From Aquabacterium sp. (GTDB taxonomy: Bacteria > Pseudomonadota > Gammaproteobacteria > Burkholderiales > Burkholderiaceae_C), in assembly GCF_029946005.1 (NCBI RefSeq), contig NZ_JAQSDR010000038.1, positions 83,840 through 147,839 of the forward strand: a stretch of 64,000 nucleotides of DNA, read 5' to 3'. The position numbers and the translations under genes are program-made. The notes under the pieces are model-generated. The model was not told the DNA's origin. It made no database searches and was given only the letters and a program-made list of their open reading frames with translations. Shown here one piece after another: positions 43,900 through 55,036 of this stretch (the first letter of the stretch is position 1; every line of letters begins with the position of its first letter).

Positions 43900-45104
43900 A
43901 CTGGGCACGACGCTGGCGAGACCTCAAACCCTGGCTGGCCGAACAATTGCTGGCCCGGCGGCCCGTGATCAGTTGCCTGCTGTTCTCGGCGGCCGCCATT
44001 CCCATGTTGTTGGTGTTCACGGGGCTGCAGACGTTTGCGCTACTTCACCCCGAGGCGCGGGCCTTCTACCACCCGGACGCCTTGATGGCCACGCAGGTGC
44101 TGCTCGTGTCGGTCATCGTCGGCCTGGCGGGCGTCAGTTGGTACTGCTGGGGGCGGCGCAAGATCGACGCCGCCTGCAACTGGCTCCCCATGCTCACGGT
44201 CACCCCCACGGTGCTCATGTTGATCGCGCTGGCCATTGCTCATGGCTTGAAGGACACCCCGGTCAGCGTGTCTGTGCTGACCGCGATTCTGCTGGCGCGC
44301 GCCTTGTTCGATTTCAAAACGCTCAAGCCCAGCCTGGTCATTGGCGCGGGCATGGTGCTGGCCAACGAAGCCTTGGTGGCAAAGGGGCTGGTGCCCTATG
44401 CACCGCTGCTCAGCGGGCCCGTGTTTTCGGGGGATGGCCTGGCGTGGTGGTGGCAAATCTGGTGCCGCGTGGTCCTTGACTTCAGCCTGCTGTCGTTTTC
44501 GTGCATGGTGTTTTTCTTGTTCAGCACACTGGGGCAACGTCGGCATGAGCTGGAGAACCTGGTGCGCACCGACATGCTGACCGGCCTGGCCAACCGCCGC
44601 ACCTTCATGACCCAGTTGGAGATCGAATCGCACCGGCACGCGCGCAGCAAGCGCCCCTTCTGCCTGGTCATGTGCGATGTGGATCATTTCAAGAAAATCA
44701 ACGACACCTGGGGCCACCCTGCGGGCGATGCGGTGCTGGTGGAGTTGGGCCGCATCCTCAAGAGCACCACGCGCGAGCAGATCGACACGGCCGCGCGCAT
44801 TGGTGGTGAGGAATTCGCCGTGCTGCTGCCCGAGACCGGGCTGGACCAGGCCGAGCGCGTCGCCCAGCTGATGTCATCAGGGGTGCGCTCGCAGATCTTC
44901 GTCTACGAGGGCAAGCAGTTCAGCGTGACCCAGAGCGTGGGCATCGCCCAGGCCTGCGAGGGCGACGGTGATGGCGCCATGCGCGTGGCCGATGACAACC
45001 TGTACATCGCCAAGCGACAAGGCCGTGACCGCATCGTGGCCTCGGTGGCTGCGGCCGCAGCTGCGGCGTCACCAGAAGCCAGGGTGGCCTGCGGCCTGAA
45101 GTAA
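43896..45104 (+). CDS. Membrane diguanylate cyclase B (GGDEF)
   Basis: A 402-residue paralog of the preceding gene with the same layout: six membrane helices, then GGDEF with LTGLANRRTFM, DVDHFKKINDTWGH and GGEEF at 303-307. The same one-residue shift of the RxxD site is present. It has an alanine-rich tail (VAAAAAAAS near the end). A tandem duplication with translational coupling suggests the two act together, perhaps as a heterodimer. Confidence 0.93.
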   Translation: MNWARRWRDLKPWLAEQLLARRPVISCLLFSAAAIPMLLVFTGLQTFALLHPEARAFYHPDALMATQVLLVSVIVGLAGVSWYCWGRRKIDAACNWLPMLTVTPTVLMLIALAIAHGLKDTPVSVSVLTAILLARALFDFKTLKPSLVIGAGMVLANEALVAKGLVPYAPLLSGPVFSGDGLAWWWQIWCRVVLDFSLLSFSCMVFFLFSTLGQRRHELENLVRTDMLTGLANRRTFMTQLEIESHRHARSKRPFCLVMCDVDHFKKINDTWGHPAGDAVLVELGRILKSTTREQIDTAARIGGEEFAVLLPETGLDQAERVAQLMSSGVRSQIFVYEGKQFSVTQSVGIAQACEGDGDGAMRVADDNLYIAKRQGRDRIVASVAAAAAAASPEARVACGLK

Positions 45105-45111
45105 TCTGCCC

Positions 45112-46605
45112 TCAGGGCAAGGCAGGGCGGCGCTGGAACCAGGGCCGAGCCTCTTCCAGCTGCGCGGCCAACTGCAGCATCCACACTTCACTGTTCAAGG
45201 GGCCCACAAACTGCACACCCAGCGGCAAGCCCTGTGGCGTCCAGTACAGCGGCACCGACATCGCGGGCCGACCGGTGAGGTTGGCCACTTGCGTGTACGG
45301 TGTCCAGGCCAGCGTTTGGTGGATCAGGTCATCCAGCAGGCTGGTGTGCCGCAGCAGCCCGGCCACGCCCAGCGACAGCAGCAAGCGCGAGCCCATCTGC
45401 AAATGCGCCGGGGTGGCGTTCTGCCCAATGGGCAGGGCCGGCCCATTCAAGGTCGGGGTCAACCACAGATCGTGGCGGCCGTGGAAGTCAGCCAGGGCCT
45501 GCGTGTAGGTGTGCCAGCGCATCTGGCAGCTCACCAGCTCCGGCCCCGAGGTGCCACGGCCCAGCGCGGCCATGATGCGGGTGTCGGTCTCGAACGCGGT
45601 GATGGGCGCGCCGGTTTGCTGGCGAACCTCGGCCACCAACACGGCCTGCATGCAGAACCAGGCTTGCAAGAAGTCCTTGGACAAGGCCATGCCATCGATC
45701 GCCGGTTCGGCTTGTTCAACGTGGTGGCCCAGCGATGACAGCAGGCGGGCGGCGTCTTCCACCGCAGCCACGGCTTGCGGGTCCACTGGGGTGCCCAGGG
45801 GCGAGGCGGTGCTGAAGCCAATGCGCAAGGGGCGGGGCGGCCGCTTCAAGGCGCTCAGGTAAGAGCCTTGCGGCAACTGGTCGGACGCGGGCATCCAGTA
45901 GGGCGCGTGGGGCTCGGGGCCTTGCAGCACGTCCAGCATGGCCGCGCTGTCGCGCACGCTGCGCGAGACCACGCCTTGCACCGCCGCGCCAAACAGGCCT
46001 TCGCTGGCCCCCGGGCCCATGGACACGCGCCCACGCGCGGGCTTGAGCCCGAACAGGCCGCAGGCCCCGGCGGGGATGCGGATGGAGCCGCCGCCATCGT
46101 TGGCGCCGGCCACGGGCACAATGCCCGCCGCCACCGCCGAGGCTGACCCGCCGGACGAGCCCCCTGGCGTGCGCCCGGTGTCCCAGGGATTGCGCGCCGC
46201 CTTCCATTGGTCGGGTTCGGTCACGTTCTTGGAGCCGAACTCCGGTGTGTTGGTCTGCCCGAAGATCACCAGGCCAGCTTGTCGCCAGCGCTTGACGACA
46301 TCGCTGTCCTGTTCGGCGGGCTTGCTGGCCAAGGCCCGGCTGCCGTAGCTGCACGGCACGCCCGCGATCTCCTGGAACAGGTCCTTGACCAGAAAAGGCA
46401 CGCCCGCGAAAGGGCCCGACAAGGGACTGGCCGCCGTGGCACGCGCCGCGTCATCCTGGCGGCGAATCACGGCGTTCAAGGCGGGGTTCACTGCGTCAGC
46501 GCGGGCCATGGCCGCGTCCAGCAATTGCCGGGGGCTCACCACGCCCCGGTCCACCAGGTCGGCCAAGGCCAGGGCATCGTGTGCTTGGTACTCGTCAAAG
46601 GTCAT
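45112..46605 (-). CDS. Amidase signature family enzyme
   Basis: A 497-residue hydrolase with the Ser-cisSer-Lys triad: Lys74 in VPFLVKDLF, Ser150 in GRTPGGSSGGSASA and Ser174 in NDGGGSIRIPAGA. It cuts carboxylic amides; the substrate is unknown, and the next genes give no hint. The ATG at 46605 (MTFDEYQAHDALAL) is chosen over an in-frame upstream start that would overlap the divergent kinase. Confidence 0.93.
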   Translation of the reverse strand: MTFDEYQAHDALALADLVDRGVVSPRQLLDAAMARADAVNPALNAVIRRQDDAARATAASPLSGPFAGVPFLVKDLFQEIAGVPCSYGSRALASKPAEQDSDVVKRWRQAGLVIFGQTNTPEFGSKNVTEPDQWKAARNPWDTGRTPGGSSGGSASAVAAGIVPVAGANDGGGSIRIPAGACGLFGLKPARGRVSMGPGASEGLFGAAVQGVVSRSVRDSAAMLDVLQGPEPHAPYWMPASDQLPQGSYLSALKRPPRPLRIGFSTASPLGTPVDPQAVAAVEDAARLLSSLGHHVEQAEPAIDGMALSKDFLQAWFCMQAVLVAEVRQQTGAPITAFETDTRIMAALGRGTSGPELVSCQMRWHTYTQALADFHGRHDLWLTPTLNGPALPIGQNATPAHLQMGSRLLLSLGVAGLLRHTSLLDDLIHQTLAWTPYTQVANLTGRPAMSVPLYWTPQGLPLGVQFVGPLNSEVWMLQLAAQLEEARPWFQRRPALP

Positions 46606-46697
46606 GCAAAGGCTTTCGTTCGGGGCGAGGCTGCATTCTAGGCAGGCGTCACTGGCTTTCGCCGATACTGCCCGGTTGCCGAATGTGGAAGAGATGA

Positions 46698-48815
<2,118 letters not shown>

Positions 48816-48834
48816 TCTTGCAGGCGGGTGCCCC

Positions 48835-48872
48835 AAAAATACAAATGCCGACGATGAAATCCATCGTCGGCA
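48835..48872 (-). terminator. Orphan rho-independent terminator, minus strand
   Basis: TGCCGACGATG (48846-48856) and CATCGTCGGCA (48862-48872) form a perfect 11-bp stem with a 5-base loop. Read on the minus strand it is followed by TTTGTATTTTTG, whereas on the plus strand no T run follows. Confidence 0.7.
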
Positions 48873-49103
48873 CCGGGGTTCACACCCTGCCCCTGTGACG
48901 GCCTTTATCGGTGTCCGATGAAAAGCCGGGGCGGTGCCAGCACACAGTCAAGCGTGCTGGCCATTCCTTGCTTGAAAATTCAGTGCTGATTCAGGATCAG
49001 GTCAGCCTGCTAATGTAGGCAGACTCTGCGCTGCGCCAACTCAGCCCAACCACCCCAAAAACAGACCTTATCCAGAGACTGACCGGGCAATCCGTGGTGG
49101 TCC

Positions 49104-49130
49104 TCAAGTAGTTGGTTCGCGGGCCGAAAA
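49104..49130 (+). promoter_or_regulatory. Sigma-28 (FliA) promoter of the chemoreceptor-EAL operon
   Basis: TCAAGTAG-N11-GCCGAAAA has the exact FliA spacing and a strong match to TMAAGTTT-N11-GCCGATAA. It predicts transcription from about 49137 and so supports the ATG at 49208 rather than upstream starts. FliA control of chemoreceptors is well established. Confidence 0.7.
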
Positions 49131-49207
49131 CAGGTGAGGCCTTCATGACTGGTGAGACTCCATCAGCCGGTGTGCCCCCGCCATTCAGCGTCTTTCTCGG
49201 ATATGCC

Positions 49208-50773
49208 ATGACTTTCAATCAGATGACGGTGGGCAAGCGCCTGTACGTTGGCTTCGGCCTGGTGTTGACGATTCTCGTGGCAGTCACCGCGGTCGCGATC
49301 GTCAAGGTTCATGCGATCAACGCGGCCCTGCAGGTCAACAGCGAGGAGCATGCCTCGATCCAACGTTTTGCCATCAACTTTCGGGGTTCGGCGCATGACC
49401 GTTCAATCGCCATCCGCGATGTGGTGCTGAGCACCTCGCCGACCGAACGGCAAAGTGAAGTGGCGGCCATCGAGTCGTTGGCAGCCTTCTATGCCCAATC
49501 AGCCGGACCTCTGGAAAAACTGATTGGAACGGCCCACGACGCGTCCGAGCTGAACCAGCTCTATGGGGCCATCAAGGCCATCGAGGCGCAAGCCGTGGCC
49601 ACCACCAAGTCCGTCATCGACAAGGTCGGCCAAGGCGATGCTGCCGGTGCCCAGAGCCAGCTTTGGTCGCAGGCCAAGCCGCAATACGTGCAGTGGCTGG
49701 GCGCGATCAACAAGTTGATCGACTTCGAAGAGGCGCGCATTCAGGCGCAAAACAAGATCGCCCGGGATGAGGCCGACGGGTTCCTGGCCGTGATGTTGGC
49801 GGCGCTTGCGCTGGCGTTGCTTTGCGGGGTGGGCCTGGCCTGGTCCATCTCACGCAGCATCGTGAGGCAGTTGGGAGCCGAGCCTGATGCTCTGGGCAAC
49901 GCGGCCAAACGCGTGTCGGCCGGAGATCTGCAGCCCGTGCCCGGTGCGGCACAAGCACCGCCCGACAGTGTGTTGGCCTCCTTGGGCGTGATGCAGGCCA
50001 GTCTGGCCCAGGTGGTGGGTCAGGTTCGAGAGGCTTCCGATTCGATCGCCACGGGGTCATCGCAAATTGCCATGGGCAACTCGGACCTGTCGCAGCGAAC
50101 TGAGCACCAAGCCTCCAATCTGCAGCAGACTTCAGCCTCGATGACGCAGATGAATGCCAGCGTGAAGAACAACGCCGACACCGCGCGCCAAGCGACTCAG
50201 CTGGCCTCATCGGCCAGCGCGGCCGCCGCGAAAGGCGGCCAGGTGGTTCATCAAGTGGTCTCCACGATGGACGACATCACCGCCAGCTCCAAGAAAATTG
50301 TCGACATCATCGGGGTCATCGATGGCATCGCTTTTCAGACCAACATTCTGGCCTTGAACGCCGCCGTCGAGGCCGCCCGGGCGGGTGAGCAAGGCCGCGG
50401 ATTTGCCGTGGTGGCCAGCGAAGTTCGCAGCCTGGCGCAGCGAAGCGCCGAAGCGGCCAAGGAAATCAAGTTCCTCATCGGGGCCAGTGTGGAAAAGGTC
50501 GAGGTCGGCTCCAAGCTGGTTGAGGATGCCGGCGTCACCATGGATGACATCGTGTCCCAGGTTCGGCGCGTCTCCGACCTGATCGGTGAGATCAGTGCCT
50601 CCACCATCGAACAGACCTGCGGCATTGGGCAGGTCAGTGATGCGGTGAGCCAGCTTGACCAGGCCACGCAGCAAAATGCCGCCCTGGTTGAAGAAAGTGC
50701 CGCCGCCGCAGAAAGCCTCAAGCAACAGGCGGCCCGCTTGTCGGACGTTGTTCGGGTTTTCAAGCTCGTGTGA
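49208..50773 (+). CDS. Methyl-accepting chemotaxis protein
   Basis: A 521-residue chemoreceptor. A membrane helix (about 12-32), a periplasmic four-helix bundle (4HB_MCP, about 35-185), a second membrane helix (about 190-212), a HAMP domain, and a cytosolic signalling hairpin with [21 protein letters not shown] are visible. There is no C-terminal CheR-binding pentapeptide. The FliA promoter at 49104 sets the start at 49208 ([12 protein letters not shown]), not the ATG at 49145. The next gene overlaps by four bases. Confidence 0.94.
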   Translation: MTFNQMTVGKRLYVGFGLVLTILVAVTAVAIVKVHAINAALQVNSEEHASIQRFAINFRGSAHDRSIAIRDVVLSTSPTERQSEVAAIESLAAFYAQSAGPLEKLIGTAHDASELNQLYGAIKAIEAQAVATTKSVIDKVGQGDAAGAQSQLWSQAKPQYVQWLGAINKLIDFEEARIQAQNKIARDEADGFLAVMLAALALALLCGVGLAWSISRSIVRQLGAEPDALGNAAKRVSAGDLQPVPGAAQAPPDSVLASLGVMQASLAQVVGQVREASDSIATGSSQIAMGNSDLSQRTEHQASNLQQTSASMTQMNASVKNNADTARQATQLASSASAAAAKGGQVVHQVVSTMDDITASSKKIVDIIGVIDGIAFQTNILALNAAVEAARAGEQGRGFAVVASEVRSLAQRSAEAAKEIKFLIGASVEKVEVGSKLVEDAGVTMDDIVSQVRRVSDLIGEISASTIEQTCGIGQVSDAVSQLDQATQQNAALVEESAAAAESLKQQAARLSDVVRVFKLV

Positions 50774-51582
50774 CCAGCATGCAGAACCCGTCTTTCCCTG
50801 TCGGATTTGTGCCTCTGTCGGGCACCCCGCAAGACTGCAGTGACTGCGGCAAGGCTGAGCGTGTCGGGTTCGATTTTGACTACGCCTTCCAGCCCATCGT
50901 TGATGTGGACCGCCATGAGGTCTTTGCCCATGAGGCGCTGGTGCGTGGCCCCAATGGAGAAGGGGCCATGACGGTTTTGTCCCAGGTCAATGAGCAAAAC
51001 CGCTACAGGTTCGACCAGGCTTGTCGGGTCAAGGCCATCAAGGGCGCCAAACGGCTGGGCATGCAGCAGCGCATTTCCATCAATTTTCTGCCCAATGCCA
51101 TCTACAAGCCGGAGCTGTGCATTCGCACCACCTTGGAAGCGGCACGCGCGCACGGATTCCCGGTCGATCAAATCATTTTCGAGGTGACCGAGGGCGAGCG
51201 GGTGGAGGACGGCCCCTGGTTTGCCCAAATCCTGCGCGAGTACAAACGCTGCGGCTTCATGACCGCCATCGATGATTTCGGAGCGGGTTATGCGGGGCTG
51301 ACCTTGCTGGCCGATTTCCAGCCTGACCTGATCAAGATCGACATGGCGTTGGTGAGGAACATCGATGCCAACCCGGCGCGGCAGACCATTGTCCGCAGCC
51401 TGGTGCGGATGTGTGACGACCTGGGTGTCAGGGTCATCGCCGAGGGCATTGAAACGGCCAACGAGCGAGATTTTCTCCACGATGCCGGGATTCGGCTGAT
51501 GCAAGGCTACTTGTTCGCTCGTCCCGCATTCCAGGCCCTGGCCGTGGTTGAGCCAGCCGCCTGGGGCTCCGGGGTCAGCTAG
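50770..51582 (+). CDS. EAL domain c-di-GMP phosphodiesterase
   Basis: A 270-residue stand-alone EAL protein. Key residues are kept: Glu55 in HEALVRG, Asn in SINFLPN, EVTEGE, the Asp pair in [11 protein letters not shown], Lys in LIKID, AEGIE and QGYLFARP, so it should cut c-di-GMP to pGpG. A short N-terminal tail has CSDC and might bind metal. The GTG start overlaps the chemoreceptor stop (GTGA). ATG 50779 is an alternative. Coupling to a chemoreceptor suggests it lowers c-di-GMP in the flagellar programme. Confidence 0.93.
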   Translation: MTSMQNPSFPVGFVPLSGTPQDCSDCGKAERVGFDFDYAFQPIVDVDRHEVFAHEALVRGPNGEGAMTVLSQVNEQNRYRFDQACRVKAIKGAKRLGMQQRISINFLPNAIYKPELCIRTTLEAARAHGFPVDQIIFEVTEGERVEDGPWFAQILREYKRCGFMTAIDDFGAGYAGLTLLADFQPDLIKIDMALVRNIDANPARQTIVRSLVRMCDDLGVRVIAEGIETANERDFLHDAGIRLMQGYLFARPAFQALAVVEPAAWGSGVS

Positions 51583-52595
51583 GAGTGCAGGGGGCCGCCG
51601 TGGCCTCTGTATTCTGACGGCGCCACGCCTTCCCAACGTTTGAAGGCCCGCCGGAAGTTGGCCTGGTCGTTGTAACCCAGGCTGTATGCAATTTCCTGGA
51701 TCGACAGCTGGCGGCCTTTCAGGTGCTGCAGGGCCAGCATGTGGCGCACTTCTTCGAGGAGGTCATGGTAGGAACTTTTTTCATCCAGCAAGCGCCGGTG
51801 CAGCGTGCGCGGCGTCAGGTGGAAGAGCCGCGCCGTGACCTGCAGCGAAGGGAAGCCGTTCTGCCGCTCCAGCAGGATGCGCCTGACCCGGGCGCTCATC
51901 GACGTTTGCTCGGCACGCTTGTCGAGCTCACGCTGGCAGATGCGCGCAGCCTCTTCAAAACTGGCCGGGTCGGCCGTGCTCAGCGGCTCATCAAGCACGT
52001 GCACGGGCACCGCGAAGCCGGTCCACGACTGGCCGTAGTGAACCTCGCACTTGAACATGTCCCTGGCCAGTGCCAGATGCTCAGGCTGCGGCATGCTGAA
52101 GCAGACCCGCGTGACCTGGCATTGCCCCATGGTGATGTGGTCGAGCAGGTTCTTGACCGTCAACACGATGGCTTCCATCACGGCGGTTTCGATCTCGCCC
52201 AGCGGGCGGGTCGGCTCGAAGAGGAGTTCCATGTCGCCACCCTGGATGCGGTGACTGACCGACACCAAGGTGGTCCGCACGCCAATGAAGCGCTCGAACA
52301 GGTCCATGGCCTGGCGCAGGGTGCCGCTGTTCATCGCGGCATAACCCAGCATGCCGTGCGTGTTGATGCGCAGGCGTTCGCCGACCAGCAGGCCCAGGGC
52401 CGGTTCATCGGAGATCCGCAAGCCCTCGCTCATCAGGCGGTGGAAGGTGGTGTAGTTCACACCCCGCGTGGAGTCGGCCAGATCGGCTTCGGTCAGGCCA
52501 GCCTGGGCCAGCCAGTGCGGGACGTCGATGTTCATCCCCGCCACCAGTTCGGCAATGAGACGGACGTAGTGAACCGGGAGCGTGAAATCGTGCAC
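51579..52595 (-). CDS. AraC-family regulator divergent from the alk operon
   Basis: About 338 residues from the GTG at 52595 (VHDFTLPVHYVRLI). The frame is also open to a TTG at 52637, but that would overlap the repeats between the genes. The N-terminal domain (about 10-190) is of the arabinose-binding-like AraC type, and the C-terminal about 100 residues carry two helix-turn-helix units with LSIQEIAYSLGYNDQANFRR. It is placed back-to-back with the ferredoxin reductase and alkB genes, so it is likely their activator in response to alkanes or alkanols; this is inferred. Confidence 0.88.
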   Translation of the reverse strand: MHDFTLPVHYVRLIAELVAGMNIDVPHWLAQAGLTEADLADSTRGVNYTTFHRLMSEGLRISDEPALGLLVGERLRINTHGMLGYAAMNSGTLRQAMDLFERFIGVRTTLVSVSHRIQGGDMELLFEPTRPLGEIETAVMEAIVLTVKNLLDHITMGQCQVTRVCFSMPQPEHLALARDMFKCEVHYGQSWTGFAVPVHVLDEPLSTADPASFEEAARICQRELDKRAEQTSMSARVRRILLERQNGFPSLQVTARLFHLTPRTLHRRLLDEKSSYHDLLEEVRHMLALQHLKGRQLSIQEIAYSLGYNDQANFRRAFKRWEGVAPSEYRGHGGPLHS

Positions 52596-52603
52596 CGGCG
52601 GAT

Positions 52604-52631
52604 TGTCAATAAATGACCTGTCAATGTCAAT
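52604..52631. promoter_or_regulatory. TGTCAAT repeats between AraC gene and alk operon
   Basis: TGTCAAT occurs at 52604, 52619 and 52625 in the same direction. The first and third are 21 bases apart, the spacing typical of AraC-family direct repeats. They lie 45-72 bases before the ferredoxin reductase ATG, where an activator would bind. Confidence 0.5.
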
Positions 52632-52675
52632 CCGCAACCTTGCGCGAAAGACGTCGGATTTTTACCATTGAAGCC

Positions 52676-53707
52676 ATGTTTTCATTCTTCTCACGCAAAG
52701 GCCCGGTCACCGCGCACATCAACGCGGTGCCGGTCACGGTCAATCCCAAGGAGACCCTGCTGCAAGCGGCGTTGCGCCAGGGCATCGACTTCCCGCACAG
52801 CTGCCGGGTGGGGGGCTGCGCCTCGTGCAAGTGCAAGCTGGTCGAGGGCAAGGTCAAGGAGTTGACCCAAGCGAGCTACATCCTGTCCGACGACGACCTG
52901 GACCAGGGCTACATCCTGGCCTGCCAGAGCGTGCCGCAAGGCGATGTGCGCATCGAGGTCGACCTGTCGGCCCAAGCCGCCAAGCGCCGTGTCGCAGGCC
53001 GGGTCATCGGCCAGGACCGGCTCACCAGCGACATCATCCGCCTGCGTGTGCAGCTGGATGAATCCTTCCCCTACAAGGCCGGTCAGTTCGCCAACATCGG
53101 CATCGCCTCCCAGCCTGGCGTGAGCCGCAGCTACTCGTTTGCCACGGCGGTTCAGCCCGATGCGCAGGTGAGCTTCTTTGTGCGCAAGGTGCCCGGCGGC
53201 CAGTTCTCATCCCTGATCAACGACACCAACGTGATGGGCCTGGCGATGAGCGTCGAAGGCCCGATGGGCGAGTTCTGGTTGCGCCCGGCCGAGGCCCCCT
53301 TGCTGCTGATCGCGGGCGGCAGCGGCCTGGCCCCGGTTCTGGCCATCCTGCAAGACGCGCTGGACAACGGCGTGAGCCGCCCGGCGACCCTGCTGTTCGG
53401 GGCCCGCCGCGAGGGCGACCTGTATGCCTTGGATGCGATCCAGACCATCGCCCGCCAGTGGCCCGCGTCGTTCCGCTTCGCGCCGGTGCTGTCGGAAGAG
53501 CCCCAAGGCTCCAGCTGGCAAGGCCTGCGCGGCCTGGTGACTGATCAAGTCGCTGCTCACCTTGACGGCGGCGCCCACGCCTACCTGTGCGGCCCGCCCG
53601 CCATGATCGACAGCGCCGTGAACATTCTGCGCGACCACGGCGTGCCGCGCGAACACATCCACGCCGACCGATTCACCACCCAGCAAGACGTTCCCGTCAC
53701 CGCCTGA
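52676..53707 (+). CDS. Fused [2Fe-2S] ferredoxin-NAD(P)H reductase for AlkB
   Basis: A 343-residue electron-transfer flavoprotein. The plant-type ferredoxin domain (about 10-95) has Cys43, Cys48, Cys51 and Cys83. The FAD domain has RSYSFAT, and the NAD domain has LLLIAGGSGLAPVLAIL and AYLCGPPAMI. It replaces the separate rubredoxin and reductase (AlkG, AlkT) used by some alkane hydroxylases, giving electrons directly to AlkB, which is encoded 12 bases downstream. Confidence 0.93.
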   Translation: MFSFFSRKGPVTAHINAVPVTVNPKETLLQAALRQGIDFPHSCRVGGCASCKCKLVEGKVKELTQASYILSDDDLDQGYILACQSVPQGDVRIEVDLSAQAAKRRVAGRVIGQDRLTSDIIRLRVQLDESFPYKAGQFANIGIASQPGVSRSYSFATAVQPDAQVSFFVRKVPGGQFSSLINDTNVMGLAMSVEGPMGEFWLRPAEAPLLLIAGGSGLAPVLAILQDALDNGVSRPATLLFGARREGDLYALDAIQTIARQWPASFRFAPVLSEEPQGSSWQGLRGLVTDQVAAHLDGGAHAYLCGPPAMIDSAVNILRDHGVPREHIHADRFTTQQDVPVTA

Positions 53708-53719
53708 AAGCACCACATC

Positions 53720-54922
53720 ATGATGTTCTTTCATTACCTCAAGTACTTTCTCTTCCACGCGATCGGCTTGTTCTCGCTCGCCCTGCTGCTTGCAGGCGGC
53801 GCCTACATCACGGCCGGTGTGTTCGTGGTGCTGGCCGTCTACCTGATCGGCGATGGCCTCTTGGGTGATGACACCTCCACGCCCAAGTTCAAGCACCCTG
53901 TCATCCTGACCGTGCAGTTGTGGATGGCCTTGCCGCTGCTCTCGCTGATCGTGTTCACGGCGGTCTGGTCCGTGAGCGCGGGCGACCCGTTCGGGTATGG
54001 GGCCTTCGTCACCCAGCTCACCGGCTATGACGTCATCGCCGCGCGCGATGCCACCTTCTGGGTGCACCGTGTGTCCATCTGGCTGGGCGCAGGCCTGATG
54101 ATCGGCATGATCGGCACGATCACCGCCCACGAGCTGACGCACCGCACCTGGGACCCGATCTCGATGTTCATCGGCCGCTGGCTGCTGGCCTTCAGCTTCG
54201 ACACCATCTTCGCGATCGAGCACGTGTACGGTCACCACCGCTATGTGTCGACCAAGGAAGATCCGGCCACGGCGCCGCGTGGGCGCAATGTGTATGTCCA
54301 CATCGTGGCCTCGACCATCAAGGGCAACATCAGCGCGTGGCACATCGAGGCCAAGCGCCTCAAGCGTGCTGGCCAGGGCCTGTTCTCGTGGCACAACGCC
54401 GTGATCCGTGGCCACAGCATGAGCCTGCTGCTGGTGGCCGCCGCCTATGCCATCGGTGGGTGGGTGGGTGCGGGCTTCTTCGTGGCCTGTGCCTTGTGGG
54501 GCAAGTCGCTGTTGGAGATCGTCAACTACATGGAGCACTACGGCATGGTGCGCGACCCGAGTGCGCCGGTGCAGCCCCGCCACTCCTGGAACACGAACAA
54601 GCGCATCAGCTCGTGGGCCATGTTCAACCTGACCCGCCACTCGCACCACCACGCCCAGGGCGAAGTGCCCTATCAGGATCTCAAGCCCTTTCCTGATGCC
54701 CCGATGATGATCAACGGCTACCTGACCACCATCATGGTGGCCATGCTGCCGCCGCTGTGGCACAAACTGATGACCCCCAAAGTGCTGGCCTGGGACCGCG
54801 AATACGCCAGCCCCCGCGAACTGCAACTGGCCGCCGAGGCCAATGCGGCCAGCGGCATTCCAGCGATGATGGCCATGGCGGCCCAGCAGCAGTCTGCCGG
54901 GCGGATCAAGACGGCGGCCTGA
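53720..54922 (+). CDS. alkB: Alkane 1-monooxygenase
   Basis: A 400-residue integral-membrane di-iron hydroxylase that oxidises medium-chain alkanes at the terminal carbon. The His boxes are HELTH (137-141), EHVYGHH (167-173), NYMEHYG (269-275) and RHSHHH (306-311), with six membrane helices. The usual LQRHSDHH is LTRHSHHH here, with His in place of Asp. It is cotranscribed with the ferredoxin reductase. No alkane aldehyde or alcohol genes are beside it, but an alcohol dehydrogenase is elsewhere in the window. Confidence 0.95.
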   Translation: MMFFHYLKYFLFHAIGLFSLALLLAGGAYITAGVFVVLAVYLIGDGLLGDDTSTPKFKHPVILTVQLWMALPLLSLIVFTAVWSVSAGDPFGYGAFVTQLTGYDVIAARDATFWVHRVSIWLGAGLMIGMIGTITAHELTHRTWDPISMFIGRWLLAFSFDTIFAIEHVYGHHRYVSTKEDPATAPRGRNVYVHIVASTIKGNISAWHIEAKRLKRAGQGLFSWHNAVIRGHSMSLLLVAAAYAIGGWVGAGFFVACALWGKSLLEIVNYMEHYGMVRDPSAPVQPRHSWNTNKRISSWAMFNLTRHSHHHAQGEVPYQDLKPFPDAPMMINGYLTTIMVAMLPPLWHKLMTPKVLAWDREYASPRELQLAAEANAASGIPAMMAMAAQQQSAGRIKTAA

Positions 54923-55015
54923 GTAAGTTGCTTGAAGATGAGTTCATGAAAAGAACCATGCCTGGAGACGCCGTGCCCACCGGCCAATGTCTACCAGGTC
55001 TATGTGAAAACCGTC

Positions 55016-55036
55016 CTGGCCGATTCAATCGGCCAG
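55016..55036 (-). terminator. Hairpin at the end of the sensor kinase gene
   Basis: CTGGCCGAT-TCA-ATCGGCCAG is a perfect 9+3+9 stem-loop, with the TGA stop of the minus-strand kinase in its loop. Minus-strand sequence after it is GACGGTTTTC, so it may end the kinase mRNA, though the T run is short. Confidence 0.4.

Larger units (their letters stand above)
48816..49207. other. Intergenic region with minus-strand terminator and FliA promoter
   Basis: A 392-base gap between the hybrid kinase and the chemoreceptor. It contains a strong hairpin with a T-tract on the minus strand (48835-48872), an imperfect inverted repeat around 49001-49024 (GTCAGCCTGC against GTAGGCAGAC), and the sigma-28 promoter at 49104-49130. 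No gene is seen on the minus strand to use the terminator, so a small RNA is possible. Confidence 0.5.

Noticed and set aside
46661..46668. GCCGATAC resembling a FliA -10 upstream of the hybrid kinase
   Set aside because: The -35 at the right distance is GCAGGCGT, a poor match, so this is treated as chance.
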